NCBI GenBank assembly: GCA_944739405.2
Contig: OX123190.2
Span: 64,561,805 to 64,625,804, forward strand
Direction of reading: 5' to 3'
Origin: Euclidia mi
Lineage: Eukaryota > Arthropoda > Insecta > Lepidoptera > Erebidae
Length of the DNA stretch: 64,000 nucleotides
Numbering within the stretch: the stretch's first letter is position 1; every line of letters starts with the position of its first letter. Below the pieces are notes generated by a model that searched no databases, was not told the origin of the DNA, and saw nothing but the letters and a program-made list of their open reading frames with translations. Below, in pieces: positions 1-10,584 of this stretch. A program made the position numbers and the translations under genes.

Positions 1-95
1 TGGGACCTAAAAATTCATGGCGAAATGTGGGTGTAATATTACACCTCTGCCTACCCCTTCGGGGATACAGGCGTGAGTCTATAAATAAATAAAAA
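1..95 (+). repeat. SINE-A fragment (3' part of a tRNA-derived SINE)
   Basis: The segment matches the 3' body of the SINE seen again at 2395-2600, 56985-57112 and, inverted, at 25915-26175 and 62697-62950. The shared landmarks are a 'cacctctgcctaccccttc' block, 'ggggatacaggcgtgagtct' and a short TAAA-type tail. The tRNA-like head is missing, either cut by the window edge or 5'-truncated. It is non-coding. Confidence 0.75.
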
Positions 96-197
96 TGTCC
101 CGTCTGCCATCTTTGATTCCCAAATACTTAGATGTCATTTTCGTGACCAGAATCCATCAAAACCCCGAAAATGACACCCATATTCATTTTATGTCCC
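95..197 (+). repeat. ~95-bp repeat R, left copy
   Basis: A unit starting 'gtcccgtctgccatc' runs about 95 bp and then begins again at about 193 before the LINE coding sequence starts. The same unit reappears in the same orientation at 2266-2395 on the other side of the LINE, and partially at 2612-2645. This suggests a short tandem or dispersed repeat interrupted by the LINE. Family not recognised. Confidence 0.6.
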
Positions 198-2265
198 GTC
201 CGCTGTTAAAGCAGTTGCCATCGAGATCTTGTAGTACTGAGGCATTGTCTGTGATGATGCGTATTGGCAGGTTGCTCACGTTTCTGGCCGCGATCGCCGT
301 CGCCACCCTTATAATCCCAACGCATTCAGCTTGGAAGATGGTGTTGAGTTTACCAAGCGATGTTGAGAGATTGATATTCAAGTCATGGGAGAATACTCTG
401 GCACCTGTCCCATACTTTGTTTTTGAGCCGTCTGTGTATAGGTACTCTAACTTCGTGTATACCAGAGCTATCCTTGTGCTCTTCTTGCAGTTGTATGCGG
501 TATTTTTTGTCAAAGACAAAGGTTTTAGGTATGAGGTCGCACGTTGCATCTAGCATCGGGATCTCGTTAGTTAACGTCCTTTTCAGGCGTGCATGGGTTA
601 TTCGGTCATCTCTTCTCCAGAGCCCGAACTTATCGAGCCGGATCGCAGCGGCACCTGCTTCCTGCTGGATGATGAGGTGCAGTGGTCGCAAGTCGAGAAG
701 CACCTCCAATGCCGCCGTTGGAGTTGTTTTCGTGCAGCCTGTTGTGGCCAGACAGGCGAGGCGTTGTATGCTCTGCAGCTTGCTCTTGACTGTGCTTAGT
801 TGAGTGCGTGGCCACCACACTACTGCACCGTATGTGAGCATGGGGCGTATTATGGCAGTGTAGATCCATAGGGTGATGAATGGTTTGAGACCCCATTTCT
901 TGCCTATTATTCTCCTGCACTGCCAGAAGATTGTACATGCTTTTGTGGTTTTAGTGGTGATGTGTTTATTCCAGTTGAGCTTGTGGTCGAGTGTTACGCC
1001 CAGGTACTTGACTTCACTCGATAGGTTAAGCTCCGTACCAAAAAGTTTTGGTTTTCTGGTCATACGGGTGTTCCTTTTGTTGGTAAAAAGTACTAGCTCT
1101 GTTTTATTTGGGTTGACCATCAGTTTATGGTGGTTGCACCATTGTTCCATGATCCTGATGGCTGCTTGCATCAGATAATGGATCATGTCTGCCGGAGTTT
1201 CCTTTGATTAGGATGGTTATATTATCTGCGTAGCCGACCATGTAGAAGCATTTGTCATTCAGGCTTCTCAACAGATTGTCTACTACTATGTTCCAAAGCA
1301 GGGGTGACAGGACAGCTCCCTGTGGGCAGCCTTTTGCTACTATCCCCCTTGTGGTGGTGTTAACCGTGAACTGAACGGCCCTTTGTTTCAGGAGTTGATC
1401 AATCCAGCCACTGACGGTTTGTTCAACTCCGAACTTGTCGAAAACGGCTAATGCTGGTGAATTTAGTTTTGTCGAAGGCGCCTTATATGTCAACGAAGGC
1501 GCCTAAGGTCATTAGTTTGTTAGAAAGCGCTGTCTCTATGGTCCCCACTACGGAGTGTAGCGCTGATTCCGTTGATCTACCACTTCTGTAGGCGTGTTGT
1601 TGCGGGTGTAGTGGTCTGCGTAGCAGTGCGCCTTCCCGCAGGTATCTGTCAGTGAGCCTCTCCAGCGTTTTCAGCAAGAAGGAGGTTAAACTGATAGGTC
1701 TGAACGATTTTGCTTGTGTGTATTCCGTTTTGCCCGGTTTTGGGAGAAATATGACTTTTACTTCCCTCCACTGAGTAGCTGTGGCACAATCGTTGTGCAG
1801 CCCCATTGTAGAAGTGCTGGTGTTATTTCGTCCAGGCCTGCAGATTTGTACGGCTGGAAGCTATTAATTGCCCATTTCAGCCGGTCCCCGGTAACCATGT
1901 TGTTGGCTATCATCCAGTCTGTTTGGGTCGGTGGTCTGTGTTCTGATTCTTCCCAATCACAGTCGTCGGTCACAGTGCAACCTGGGAAGTGTGTTTCGAT
2001 TAGTACTTGGTTTATTTCCATGTCTGTGATTGCGTAGGTGCCATCAGGCTGATGAAGCCTAGGGTCTTGTTGCTGTCCTGGGATAGGATCTTTTTTACCC
2101 TGGCTGCCTCGCATGTGGAGTTAATGTTGGGGCAGAAATTTCGCCAGGATTCTCCCCTGCGGAATCGTATGCGTTTCTTGTAGTGCGACTGGGCTTCTTT
2201 GTATTTGTCCCAATCCGTGTCTTTCCTTGTGTTTTTGGCCCGGTTGAAGAGTTTTCTCAGATTGC
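198..2265 (-). pseudogene. Decayed non-LTR retrotransposon ORF2: reverse transcriptase plus RNase H (LOA/R1/I-type)
   Basis: On the minus strand the frames at 2339-2121, 2114-1758, 1806-1483, 1493-1125, 1186-383 and 549-184 together read as one ORF2 broken by several frameshifts. In order I see the linker before the RT, RT fingers ('FRPISLTSFLLKTLERL'), palm ('GCPQGAVLSPLLWNIVVD'), the catalytic box as YADN instead of YADD, the thumb ('KYLGVTLDHKLNW'), and a C-terminal RNase H with its three acidic positions ('TDGSK', 'FQAECVG', 'ITDNAS'). An RNase H behind the RT is found in the LOA, I and some R1 clades; I cannot choose between them. The endonuclease is missing (5' truncation) and the RNase H is cut off where repeat R begins. 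It cannot be functional. Confidence 0.85.
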
Positions 2266-2395
2266 GCTAAAAATGATACCCATATTAATTTTATTAAAAG
2301 TGTGCCGTCCACCATCTTGGATTCCCAAATAGATGTCATTTTCGTGATCAGAATCCATGAAAACCCCGAAAATGATACCCATATTCATTTTCGGG
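2266..2395 (+). repeat. ~95-bp repeat R, right copy
   Basis: This is the same unit as 95-197, with 'gtgccgtccaccatcttgg', 'agatgtcattttcgtga' and 'aaaaccccgaaaatgatacc' in the same order. The copies differ at several positions, so they are not simply a recent target duplication. Confidence 0.6.
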
Positions 2396-2600
2396 GGTCC
2401 CGGGTCGGGCAAAGTGTTATTGGGTTTTTCCGTTAGGAAATTATCAGTAGCAGCACGGAGTCTGGTAATGTGCCCTGTACGGCAATAGGCTCGCCCCCTA
2501 TTACGTGGGGCCTAAAAAATTCATGGTGAAATGTGGGTATAATATCACACCTCTGCCTACCCCTTCGGGGATACAGGCGTGAGTCTATAAAAATATATAT
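2395..2600 (+). repeat. SINE-A copy, 5'-truncated near the B box
   Basis: From 'gggtcccgggtcgggcaa' onward it follows the SINE body ('gtgttattgggtttttccg', 'ggcaataggctcgccccc', 'cctctgcctaccccttcgg') and ends in an AT-rich tail at about 2590-2600. The A-box part of the tRNA head is absent. It is best compared with the more complete inverted copy at 62697-62950. Confidence 0.8.
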
Positions 2601-3260
2601 ATATAATTATTCATTTTATTAAAAAATTCTCGTCCGCCATCTTGTGAATGTAGACACTAAAAACTTTTCCCGTGAGAATTTTGTGTCACACATGCGCATC
2701 GTAAAATGTGACTCTCATCATTCTTTCATAACGCGCTTTTTCAAAGAAGTATAATTTCAAAAATATATGTTTGGGTTGGCCCGTCCTTTTTACTTAGGGG
2801 TATAAAAACTAAACTGCGGCCGATTCTCAGACCATAAGAATATACGTTTAAAATTTCATACATAGGTTCAGCCGTTTCGGAGGAGTATTGTTACTTACAC
2901 TGAGAAACGATTTTTTTGACTCCGGTATGCGCGTGGCGTGGCTAACAGGATTGATCTAGTGATAAGATAAAATGACTAATATGGCTATAAAAAAAAGAAG
3001 TTGGTGATAAAGGAGTGAACATTAAGAGTTGTATGTATTTTATACTGCCATATCATAAAAAAATAAAAATATAAAAAATGTTCAAAAAATAAAAAAAAGT
3101 TTTTTTGGGCTGGCCACCCTTATGACTTGGACGTTTGAAAAACAGATTACGACTGATTCTCAGGCCTACCAAATATACATACAAAATTTCATACAAATTG
3201 GTCCAGCCGTTTCGGAGGAGTATTTTAACTAACACCATGACACGAGAATTTTATATATAT
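2601..3260. repeat. Two related dispersed-repeat 3' ends (2785-2920 and 3107-3255)
   Basis: Both blocks contain a 'gattctcag(a/g)cc' stretch, then 'aaaatttcatac', then 'cagccgtttcggaggagtatt', then an 'acac' stretch. The second ends with 'cacgagaattttatatatat'. Such ends are common in lepidopteran repeats, but I cannot say whether they are RTE-type LINE ends or parts of a non-autonomous DNA element. No coding potential is visible. Confidence 0.5.
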
Positions 3261-3985
3261 AGATTATGTAATATTAGATCACCATCCTAGCTTTATCTTA
3301 GTATTCAATACATTTGGTCTTGGTCTCAAGTCTAGCCTTTCTGCGGATTAACCGCTTGTCCTCCGAAACGCAACAGGCTACCGATATTGTACGGTGAGAC
3401 AGGTGTCACGATATCTAGAGGCACTGACGCTTAGACTATATATTATTAGTAATAGATGAAGAGATCCGATCGCAAAACCATCACAAAAAGGTCTGACATA
3501 GGTGGCTGTGTGGCCACCCATTACCCGTCAAAATTTAATAGAACTTAATTTGAAACTTTGAGGCTTCGTTCGTAGACATTTTGATTTATTCGTATAAAGA
3601 TTGTGACGCATAAACATAGTGACGTTATAACTTTATCGATAATTTTACTTTTCAGACTAGCTTCGGCCCACGGATTTGCAGATGTGGGTGACATTTATTG
3701 CAAAACAAGATAGCCTTTGCGCTAGTGTGATGTATAAGCTATACTGCAATATTTCCTTAAAAATACTTTTTCACGATAGAGTATCCTCAAAAATGTTTCG
3801 ATTATTAAAGTTTATTTGCAAAACCATCAGCTGTACTTGCACAGACATAATCAAGTGGTCAAGATAATCCTTCAGCAAGTAGCCCTTAAATATAATCTCA
3901 TTGGTTCAGAGGTACCGTAATACAGATACAAATGTGCCCGGCCCAATTCTCGAAAAATGGTCTTGCATTGTTGTCCTGGGATAGG
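3261..3985. other. Unassigned AT-rich sequence
   Basis: I see no conserved coding frame, structured RNA or recognised repeat in this stretch. The short open frame on the plus strand at 3676-3867 has no recognisable motif and is probably chance. Confidence 0.4.
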
Positions 3986-3989
3986 TCTA

Positions 3990-4352
3990 TCATTAATTCA
4001 TTACAGACAAGTTTATTGCAGCCAATAAGCGTGATATTGTAGTGATCGACCAAGCAGAGCGACTCGCATTGATAGTCGTTATGACCATATCACATGACGG
4101 CAATCTCGTGAGCAAGAAAAGAGAAGGAGATCAAATATTTGGACCCAGATTGTCGATATGCGGGATGTGAATCCGGCGATCCTTGTGCCAATAGTTGTGT
4201 CATTAAATGGACTAATCGTCAAGATTCTCTACCAACATCTAGCTATCAAGATGCTCCCACTAGGCAGCTGGATCGAGTTCTTGATTCAGAAGGCACTTCA
4301 AAACAGTGACTTGAAAGACAAAACTAATATTTTCAGCTACAACGCTGTTTGA
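3990..4352 (+). pseudogene. C-terminal relic of a LINE ORF2
   Basis: The plus strand reads 'DIVVIDQAERLALIVVMTIS' followed by 'HDGNLV' and, after a frameshift and stop at about 4167, 'ILVPIVVSLNGLIVKILYQH' and 'WIEFLIQKALQ'. This pattern (D-I-V-V-I-D, H-D-N-L-V, I-V-P-I-V-V-S-x-N-G-L-I, W-I-x-x-L-I-Q-K-A) is a C-terminal signature I have seen in many lepidopteran LINE polyproteins, but I cannot name the clade. No RT core is present. It is an old, 5'-truncated fragment. Confidence 0.6.
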
Positions 4353-4640
4353 GTTCGGTGCCAGTTAGAAGTACGCACACAATTTTATTTTCTTTATTGC
4401 TCACCATACGGGTTCCTGGTTTAATTCTTTTAAAATATTTTAATTTCTTACTTATTTAAGACCAATTTCAGTTCTATAAGGGCGTAATTAATTTGACCTG
4501 CATAGATATGATTTTGTTAAGATTTGAGATTTTTTTTCTAACTAAGCCAATGACACTGTCAGAGACTTTTCCTATTTTACCCTAAACAAATGTGATTAAT
4601 TATGTGTGAAATGTTTTATTTAAAAAATAGAGGCTGCTTG
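4353..4640. other. Unassigned spacer
   Basis: AT-rich sequence with no coding frame or recognised repeat. Confidence 0.4.
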
Positions 4641-4721
4641 CGGTTACATCCACGGTATTTAAGGCTACTGCTCTGCTCCCGTCGCTCATAGCGTGATGAT
4701 TGTTATATAGCTTATAGCCTT
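4641..4721 (+). repeat. Dispersed repeat D, left half (host site of BEL-1)
   Basis: 'tactgctctgctcccgtcgc', 'tcatagcgtgat' and 'cttatagcctt' match the repeat at 39224-39416, whose continuation 'ctcgataaatgga' is found on the far side of BEL-1 at 12232. The repeat is therefore split by the BEL-1 insertion. Family unknown; the copy at 39 kb ends in an (ACAA)n-like stretch typical of a LINE or SINE tail. Confidence 0.6.
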
Positions 4722-5201
4722 TGTTTCGGCGAACCGAATGTTCCTAGTCGATTTGGGAAAACTATTAATATGGTGGACTGTAGGATTTGGGTTCTTATCG
4801 ACTAGGAAATGAGGAAGTGAAAAGGTGATGTGGATAGGAGCCTCTTACCTCGCACATCAGTCTTCTTCTTCTCAAATGGCAGCCTCCTGGTGTCTTCGAG
4901 AATCCTGAAGCTGCGTTGAATCACTTCACTACACAAATCACTTAACTCGCGGGCGGTGTGTTAGGTTTTGGTATAAGCGGTAGTAATTATATATGGCGGT
5001 GCGGACTGCGGTATACGACGGACACGAGTTCCGAGCGTCTCGAATCTTCTAGTATGTTCTTCGTTGCCGTTGTGCAGGGCGGCCAATAGTGAGACGTTTT
5101 GGGAGGGGATTCATGAAAGGATCGCTCGGATTGGCCGAGCAGCAACGAACCATTGACTTTGACATAATTAATTCTCGATGGAAAGGTAGATGGCGCTACC
5201 A
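4722..5201 (-). repeat. BEL-1 3' LTR
   Basis: Left copy of the 480-bp LTR. Its partner is 11747-12226, with substitutions only and no length change. The left edge abuts the target duplication GCCTT (4717-4721). It is assigned as the 3' LTR because all the element's ORFs read on the minus strand. Confidence 0.95.
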
Positions 5202-5411
5202 TATCCCCCCGGCCCCAAAGGGTTGCCTTTAAAAAAAATAAAATTGAACTTAGCTATGTTGGGTGTACTACCGTATTACCCATAAGCTTAGACAGCGATA
5301 TGATAATAAAATTAATCTAAATTAACTTTAGCGAAAATTACAAACGCAATTATAGCGAAAACTACAAACTAAATACTAAACTAAGAGGTAGATCCAACTT
5401 CAGGCTAGATC

Positions 5412-5756
5412 TCACTGAGTTGGAAGCGGACAGAGACGTACAACAGGGCGCACGTAGCTCCCCTTCGCGGTTTTCACGGTAACAACGCGGGTTGTACCGT
5501 TCTTGGAAGTATGCAGTTTCTCTACGATGGCTAACGGCCATGAAAGCGGCGGAGCATTATCATGTATTATGACGACCAACGTACCCTCCTGTATAGGGGA
5601 TGCAGGACTATTCCACTTGGATCTAGCCTGAAGCTGGTGTAGATATTCCGCACGCCAGCGCCGCCAGAACGACTGCACGAGTTTATCCAGCAGAGTATGT
5701 CTCTGAAGCAAGCTTGAAGAGTCTGCTTCAGGAGCCGGAAATGACGATAATGGCAC
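5412..5756 (-). pseudogene. BEL-1 pol C-terminal domain (DUF5641-like)
   Basis: The frame encodes 'LLDKLVQSFWRRWRAEYLHQ', 'LQARSKWNS', 'GTLVVIIHDNAPPLSWPLAI' and 'VRPVVRLCPLP'. This arrangement (W-R-x-W-x-x-E-Y-L-x-x-L-Q-x-R-x-K-W, then V-x-x-x-x-x-P-P-L-x-W, ending L-C-P-L) is the conserved tail behind the integrase of BEL/Pao polyproteins. It is separated from the integrase remnant at 5762-6202 by a stop or frameshift at about 5757-5761. The final stop is about 210 bp before the 3' LTR. Confidence 0.85.
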
Positions 5757-5761
5757 TGTGT

Positions 5762-6202
5762 TCAGAAATGCGCAGGGCTTAACGCGGACGGTTCTGCAGG
5801 GTCACTACTCAATGCCGTGAGCGGACGCGAGTTGATCAGTGCCTCGACTTGTGCAAGGACAGTTAAAAGCTCTTCGTAAGAGAGGATCTGTTGACCTATA
5901 ACTTTGAAGAGATGCGTTTTAATTACTTTGACCATGCTTTCCCAACATCTACCGAAATGTGGTGATGCTGGTGGAATAAACTTCCAGTCAATATGATCTA
6001 TGAAAAGTTCTTCCTGAAGACGAGTATTGAAACAAGTAGCGGGAACAAGTTCAATCAATTTACTAACGCGGTTGGCGACAAAAGTCTGCCAGCGGTGAGG
6101 AGATGAATAAATCCAAGCGAGCACTACTTTGGAGTCAGAAAATGCGTATATTCTATTAATAGGGTAGTGAGGCAAAACTGTGTCTTGAACCTTGCGGAGC
6201 AA
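5762..6202 (-). pseudogene. BEL-1 RNase H end fused to an integrase remnant
   Basis: The first third ('YAFSDSKVVLAWIYSSPHRW') is the end of the RNase H-like domain. It runs straight into 'IDWKFIPPASPHFGRCWESM' and 'VEALINSRPLTALSSDP', which is the last part of a BEL integrase. The HHCC zinc-binding part and the stretch with the first catalytic acidic residues are missing, so an internal deletion of several hundred codons joined the two. The frame differs from the upstream RT frame, with a shift near 6200-6240. Confidence 0.8.
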
Positions 6203-6878
6203 CTAAGACAGCAGAAGGGCCGCGCACACAACGTTTTAACAGGCGAGACCTTAGACTTGGCACAAACTAACTGCACCGAGTAGTTAGAACCAATGCGGAC
6301 TTGCAGATATACGACTCCGCCGTAAGCACGCTCGCTGGCGTCAGCGAAACCTATTAAGTTGATGGTACATCCATCTACCAACCCAAGATGACGCGGAATA
6401 GTAATTTGATTGAGCGCGGTAAGCTCAATACAAAACTGGCCCCAAGTGGCGACAATATGGTCAGGGGGTGTTTCATCCCACTCACACTTTGATAGCCAAA
6501 GCTCTTTGATCAAGAGCTTGGCGTACAAAATTGTGGGAGCCACAAAACCCATTATGTCCCATAGTCGAGCCACTGTGGACAGCATAGTGCGTTTGGTGCA
6601 CTTATGATCTGGTGCTGAGACGTCAAACCGAAAACTATCGCAGGATTTGTCCCAGCGTAAACCGAGAATCTTATGCGGTACAGACTTCTCAAACTCAATG
6701 TCTGGAGAAGCTTTATGAGAATCTGGTATGCGTGCGAGAATCTCCTTAGAGTTGCTTGTCCATTTGCCAAGATCAAACTGGCCTCGCTTGAAAAGCTGAA
6801 TGAGCTCTTCACAAAGCGAAATTGCTAGCGGAGCGGGTATGACACTACAGGCAAGGTCATCCATATACAAAGCGGAAG
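6203..6878 (-). pseudogene. BEL-1 reverse transcriptase C-terminal half
   Basis: Starting at the catalytic box 'LYMDDLACSV', the minus strand reads the BEL RT thumb and connection ('LIQLFKRGQFDLGKWTSNSK', 'LGLRWD', 'TMLSTVARLWDIMGFVAPTI', 'FADASERAYGGVVYL'). The last motif opens the RNase H-like domain. Everything N-terminal to YMDD in the RT (fingers, first catalytic Asp) is absent and replaced by the 10-bp satellite. A frameshift near 6200-6240 ends this frame. The long open frame extending rightwards through the satellite is an artefact of a stop-free repeat. Confidence 0.85.
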
Positions 6879-7790
6879 TGTAGTATAGTATAGTGTAGCG
6901 TAGCATAGCATAGCATAGCGTAGCATAGCGTAGCATAGCGTAGCATAGCGTAGCATAGCGTAGCATAGCGTAGCATAGCGTAGCATAGCGTAGCATAGCG
7001 TAGCATAGCGTAGCATAGCGTAGCATAGCGTAGCATAGCGTAGCATAGCGTAGCATAGCGTAGCATAGCGTAGCATAGCGTAGCATAGCGTAGCATAGCG
7101 TAGCATAGCGTAGCATAGCGTAGCATAGCGTAGCATAGCGTAGCATAGCGTAGCATAGCGTAGCATAGCGTAGCATAGCGTAGCATAGCGTAGCATAGCG
7201 TAGCATAGCGTAGCATAGCGTAGCATAGCGTAGCATAGCGTAGCATAGCGTAGCATAGCGTAGCATAGCGTAGCATAGCGTAGCATAGCGTAGCATAGCG
7301 TAGCATAGCGTAGCATAGCGTAGCATAGCGTAGCATAGCGTAGCATAGCGTAGCATAGCGTAGCATAGCGTAGCATAGCGTAGCATAGCGTAGCATAGCG
7401 TAGCATAGCGTAGCATAGCGTAGCATAGCGTAGCATAGCGTAGCATAGCGTAGCATAGCGTAGCATAGCGTAGCATAGCGTAGCATAGCGTAGCATAGCG
7501 TAGCATAGCGTAGCATAGCGTAGCATAGCGTAGCATAGCGTAGCATAGCGTAGCATAGCGTAGCATAGCGTAGCATAGCGTAGCATAGCGTAGCATAGCG
7601 TAGCATAGCGTAGCATAGCGTAGCATAGCGTAGCATAGCGTAGCATAGCGTAGCATAGCGTAGCATAGCGTAGCATAGCGTAGCATAGCGTAGCATAGCG
7701 TAGCCTAGCATAGCGTAGCATAGTGTAGCATAGCATAGCGTAGCATAGTGTAGCATAGCATAGCATGGCATAGCATAGCATGGCATAGCT
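6879..7790. repeat. 10-bp satellite array (TAGCATAGCG)n, ~88-90 copies
   Basis: The array is almost perfectly regular from about 6900 to 7700, with variants at both edges (TAGCATAGTG, TAGCCTAGCA, TAGCATGGCA). The unit is itself two 5-mers, TAGCA and TAGCG. It sits inside the BEL-1 pol gene in place of the N-terminal part of the RT. On the plus strand it is full of TAG triplets. On the minus strand all three frames are open, reading as repeats of M-L-R-Y-A-T-L-C-Y-A. These open frames are very unlikely to be genes. Confidence 0.97.
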
Positions 7791-7792
7791 AA

Positions 7793-8945
7793 TTAGTCCT
7801 TTATCTTACACACAGTTTTAGCACCCACCTTGATTTCTTGAAGAACAGAACAACAACAAGACGTAATATAATGAGAAGTATGTAACGTAGGTACGGTACC
7901 CATAATCACATACCCAAATACCGTCTCAATAGCGGGCGGTAAATCATATCGTTCACTACGTACTATTTTAGTTAGTAGCAAGTGCGGAAATATTGAAGCT
8001 CCGATCAAAAGATCAATGCCTGCTGGATTCGCAAACTCCGCGTCTGCCAGCGGCAATGACTCAAGGTGAGTGAGTAATGCTACGTGTACATTAGCGTTCG
8101 GCAATGCGTCCGTGATAGGCTCCACGATAAGCGAAGAAATGTTGAAATTAATATCCCTATCAAAACGCGAATGTATTTTAATATCTACGGAACCCTTGTA
8201 ATGTTTTTCTGAACAGCCGATTCCTTTGACCACTGAACTAGTATTTCTAAAGTTATTCCACAATCCGAGGCGTTTGTAACAATCCAATTCTATTAAATTG
8301 GCCTGAGACGCGCTATCGAGTAGACAACGTACCATGTGCGGCGACCCATTAACATCATAAACGATAACTTGCGCTGTCGCTAACAGTACCGTCTTGGACG
8401 CCATACACTGCGTTTTGACCCCGCGCGGATCATTATAGATGCGCGAGGGCCACCCGCGCGTGCGCGTCGCCCGCGCGATGGATGTCGTACACAGCGATAT
8501 TTCATTTTGAATCGTGGGAGGCGCAGTTATCGTAGCCTGCACCTGCGACGTAAGTGTGTCAAGGTTAGCGGCTTGGCTTGACAACGGACTACTTTTATCA
8601 AAGTGCAACAATGAGTGGTGTCGTTGATTACATGAACGACATCTCGTCTTACTAGAACAATCACTCGTTTTATGTTTTATACTTAAGCAATTAATGCAAG
8701 CTTTGTTATCTTTCACGCACTTGAAACGAGCAGTCGGATTTAAACCATTAAAGGCGGGACACTTGTAGAAATGGTCGTGCACTATATTACTTCACAGACA
8801 CTTCTGTGAATTAATTTTATTAGATTCCGAGCATGTTACGTAAGATTGTGGATTAGGGACCGAGTTATTGTTACTATTTCGCGCTTTATTCGACCTTTGT
8901 TTGCTGCTGTTAGTATTAGACGGGCTAGGTGAACTAGACTGCTTA
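7793..8945 (-). pseudogene. BEL-1 zinc knuckles and aspartic protease (DUF1758-like)
   Basis: The N-terminal part carries Cys/His motifs: 'HDHFYKCPAFN', 'CINCLSIKHKTSDC' and 'CRSCNQRHHSLLH'. These are the gag-pol zinc knuckles of BEL elements. Then follows the aspartic protease with 'VRCLLDSASQANLIE', where the active-site triad reads D-S-A. A conserved segment ends at 'VFGYVIMGTVPT'. Upstream the frame continues to about 8945 but holds a TGA stop on the minus strand at 8792-8794. Beyond 8945 the gene is cut by the nested LINE fragments. The downstream RT fingers are lost at the satellite. Confidence 0.85.
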
Positions 8946-9510
8946 GTCAAAAGTCAAAAGTCAAAAATCATTTATTCATCTAGGTCACAAAGTGACGCTT
9001 ATGAACGTCAAATTTTAATGTACATTACTTAATGCTTCTACATTTACATTTACTGCCCATTCGCAAAGCAATAGGTAGAACCACGAGAAAGAACGGGCAA
9101 TAAAACTCGTGGCCACTCTTTTTAATCGCCAGTGTTATGTTACATATTTTGTTTTTGTAAGGAGCTGCAACTGTTTCACATTGTAATTAATTACTTGTAA
9201 ATAGTAATTAGGAACATACATAATACTTAAATAATTAATGCAGTTACCAATTTAACTGCTGTAGTAGCCTTCCAGTGTGAATATTGTGTAACAGGAGCAT
9301 CCACTTACGTCTTATAATGTAGGCAACTCGCGACCATGTTCATAACTATATGGTGGAAATATATGTTACAGAAGTGACTGTATATGAATACACAAAATTA
9401 CTAAAACATTAGTTTACAGCCCATAATCACGAGTTATGAATTATGAAATTACGTATTATGAAATATTCGACACTGATCTTTGATGAACGAAATAAAACTA
9501 TCTAGTGTAG
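8946..9510 (-). mobile_element. CR1-type LINE 3' UTR fragment nested in BEL-1
   Basis: The sequence closely follows 39957-40450, the 3' UTR of the CR1-like LINE on the minus strand. Shared blocks include 'aatcatttattcat', 'taggtcacaaagtga', 'aggtagaaccacgagaaaga' and 'ctcgtggccactcttttta'. The left edge carries the tail repeat 'aaaagtcaaaagtcaaaa'. No ORF2 is included, so this is a strongly 5'-truncated insertion. Confidence 0.85.
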
Positions 9511-9539
9511 GTAAATATAAATATAAACCTAATTCTAAA

Positions 9540-10584
9540 TTCTATCCTCGAAAAGACATCAAAATGGATGGCAGATCACAACTTAGACATTAATTTCTCA
9601 AAAACCAAATTGATGAGTTTTCATCCCCGTCAAAAACCACCCTTACACCTTAATTTCTCATATAATAATATAAAATTAGAAAAAGTTACAGAATTCACTT
9701 TACTTGGCTTAAACATAGACACACACTTAAATTGGAAATGTCATATAAAGAAACTCAGACTCAAATTATCAAAATTTTCTTATGAAATTAAGAAAACTAC
9801 TGATATGCATACGGCCTTCATAACATATTACGCATATGCCTACTCATGGCTTAGTTATGGCATCATACTTTGGGGAAATAGCACAGACACACCAACACTT
9901 TTCACATTACAAAAAAAACTTATTAGGATACTGGTCAACATAGATGAAACCGACAGTTGCAAACCCCATTATCAAAAGCATAATATTCTAACCTAATCTT
10001 CCATATATATATTAGAAATGTGTAAATTTGTACGCAAATATCCAGATTTTTTTACTAAAAGACAAGACATCCAAACAAAATATTCATTACGCCATGAAAA
10101 TAGACTAAATCTACCCACCTCTAAACTAACTATGCACGCAACAAACCCATTCGTTATGACAATAAAAATATATAATAATCTCCCAGAATATTTAAGAAAT
10201 GAACCAAATGATAAGAAATTCATATACAAGTTAAAACAGATATTAATAAATAAAGCGTATTATACAATAAATGAATACTTAACTGATAATGTTAAAATCA
10301 ATGCATTTAGATAGGAAGTAAATTGAATACACGATTTGTAATTTTTAAGAGTATAAAGTTAGAATAGATTTGTAAAATAATTACAAGAAAATAGATAAGT
10401 ACCTATATAATTATTTAAACCTAACTAAAATTATTACTTTACCGATATTTGAGCTCTATGTGACTTCATCCTCTCTCCTACGCTGCCGTGCCCTACAGGG
10501 TCCATAATGAACTGTATACCTATTTTTATAACATCTATGTAACATTATGGTGTGCAATAAACGTATTGAGTATTGAGTATTGAG
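9540..10584 (+). pseudogene. CR1/Jockey-type LINE 3' fragment nested in BEL-1
   Basis: Plus-strand frames 9568-9996 and 10018-10314 read the end of an RT and its C-terminal region: 'INFSKTKLMSFHP', 'LLGLNIDTHLNW', 'SYGIILWGNS' and the final 'KAYYTINEYL'. One frameshift separates the frames at about 9995-10017. A 3' UTR follows, ending in the tail 'gtattgagtattgagtattg'. This type of RT end also occurs at 59229-59851. It is oriented head to head with the fragment at 8946-9510. Confidence 0.8.

Noticed and set aside
6124..7786. Long minus-strand open frames of 309, 318 and 520 codons across the satellite
   Set aside because: They are produced by a 10-bp repeat whose minus strand lacks stop codons in every frame. 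Only the part left of 6879 has real protein similarity (BEL RT).
6879..7790. CRISPR-like or telomere-like array
   Set aside because: Units are directly adjacent with no spacers, and the unit does not match the insect telomere repeat TTAGG.
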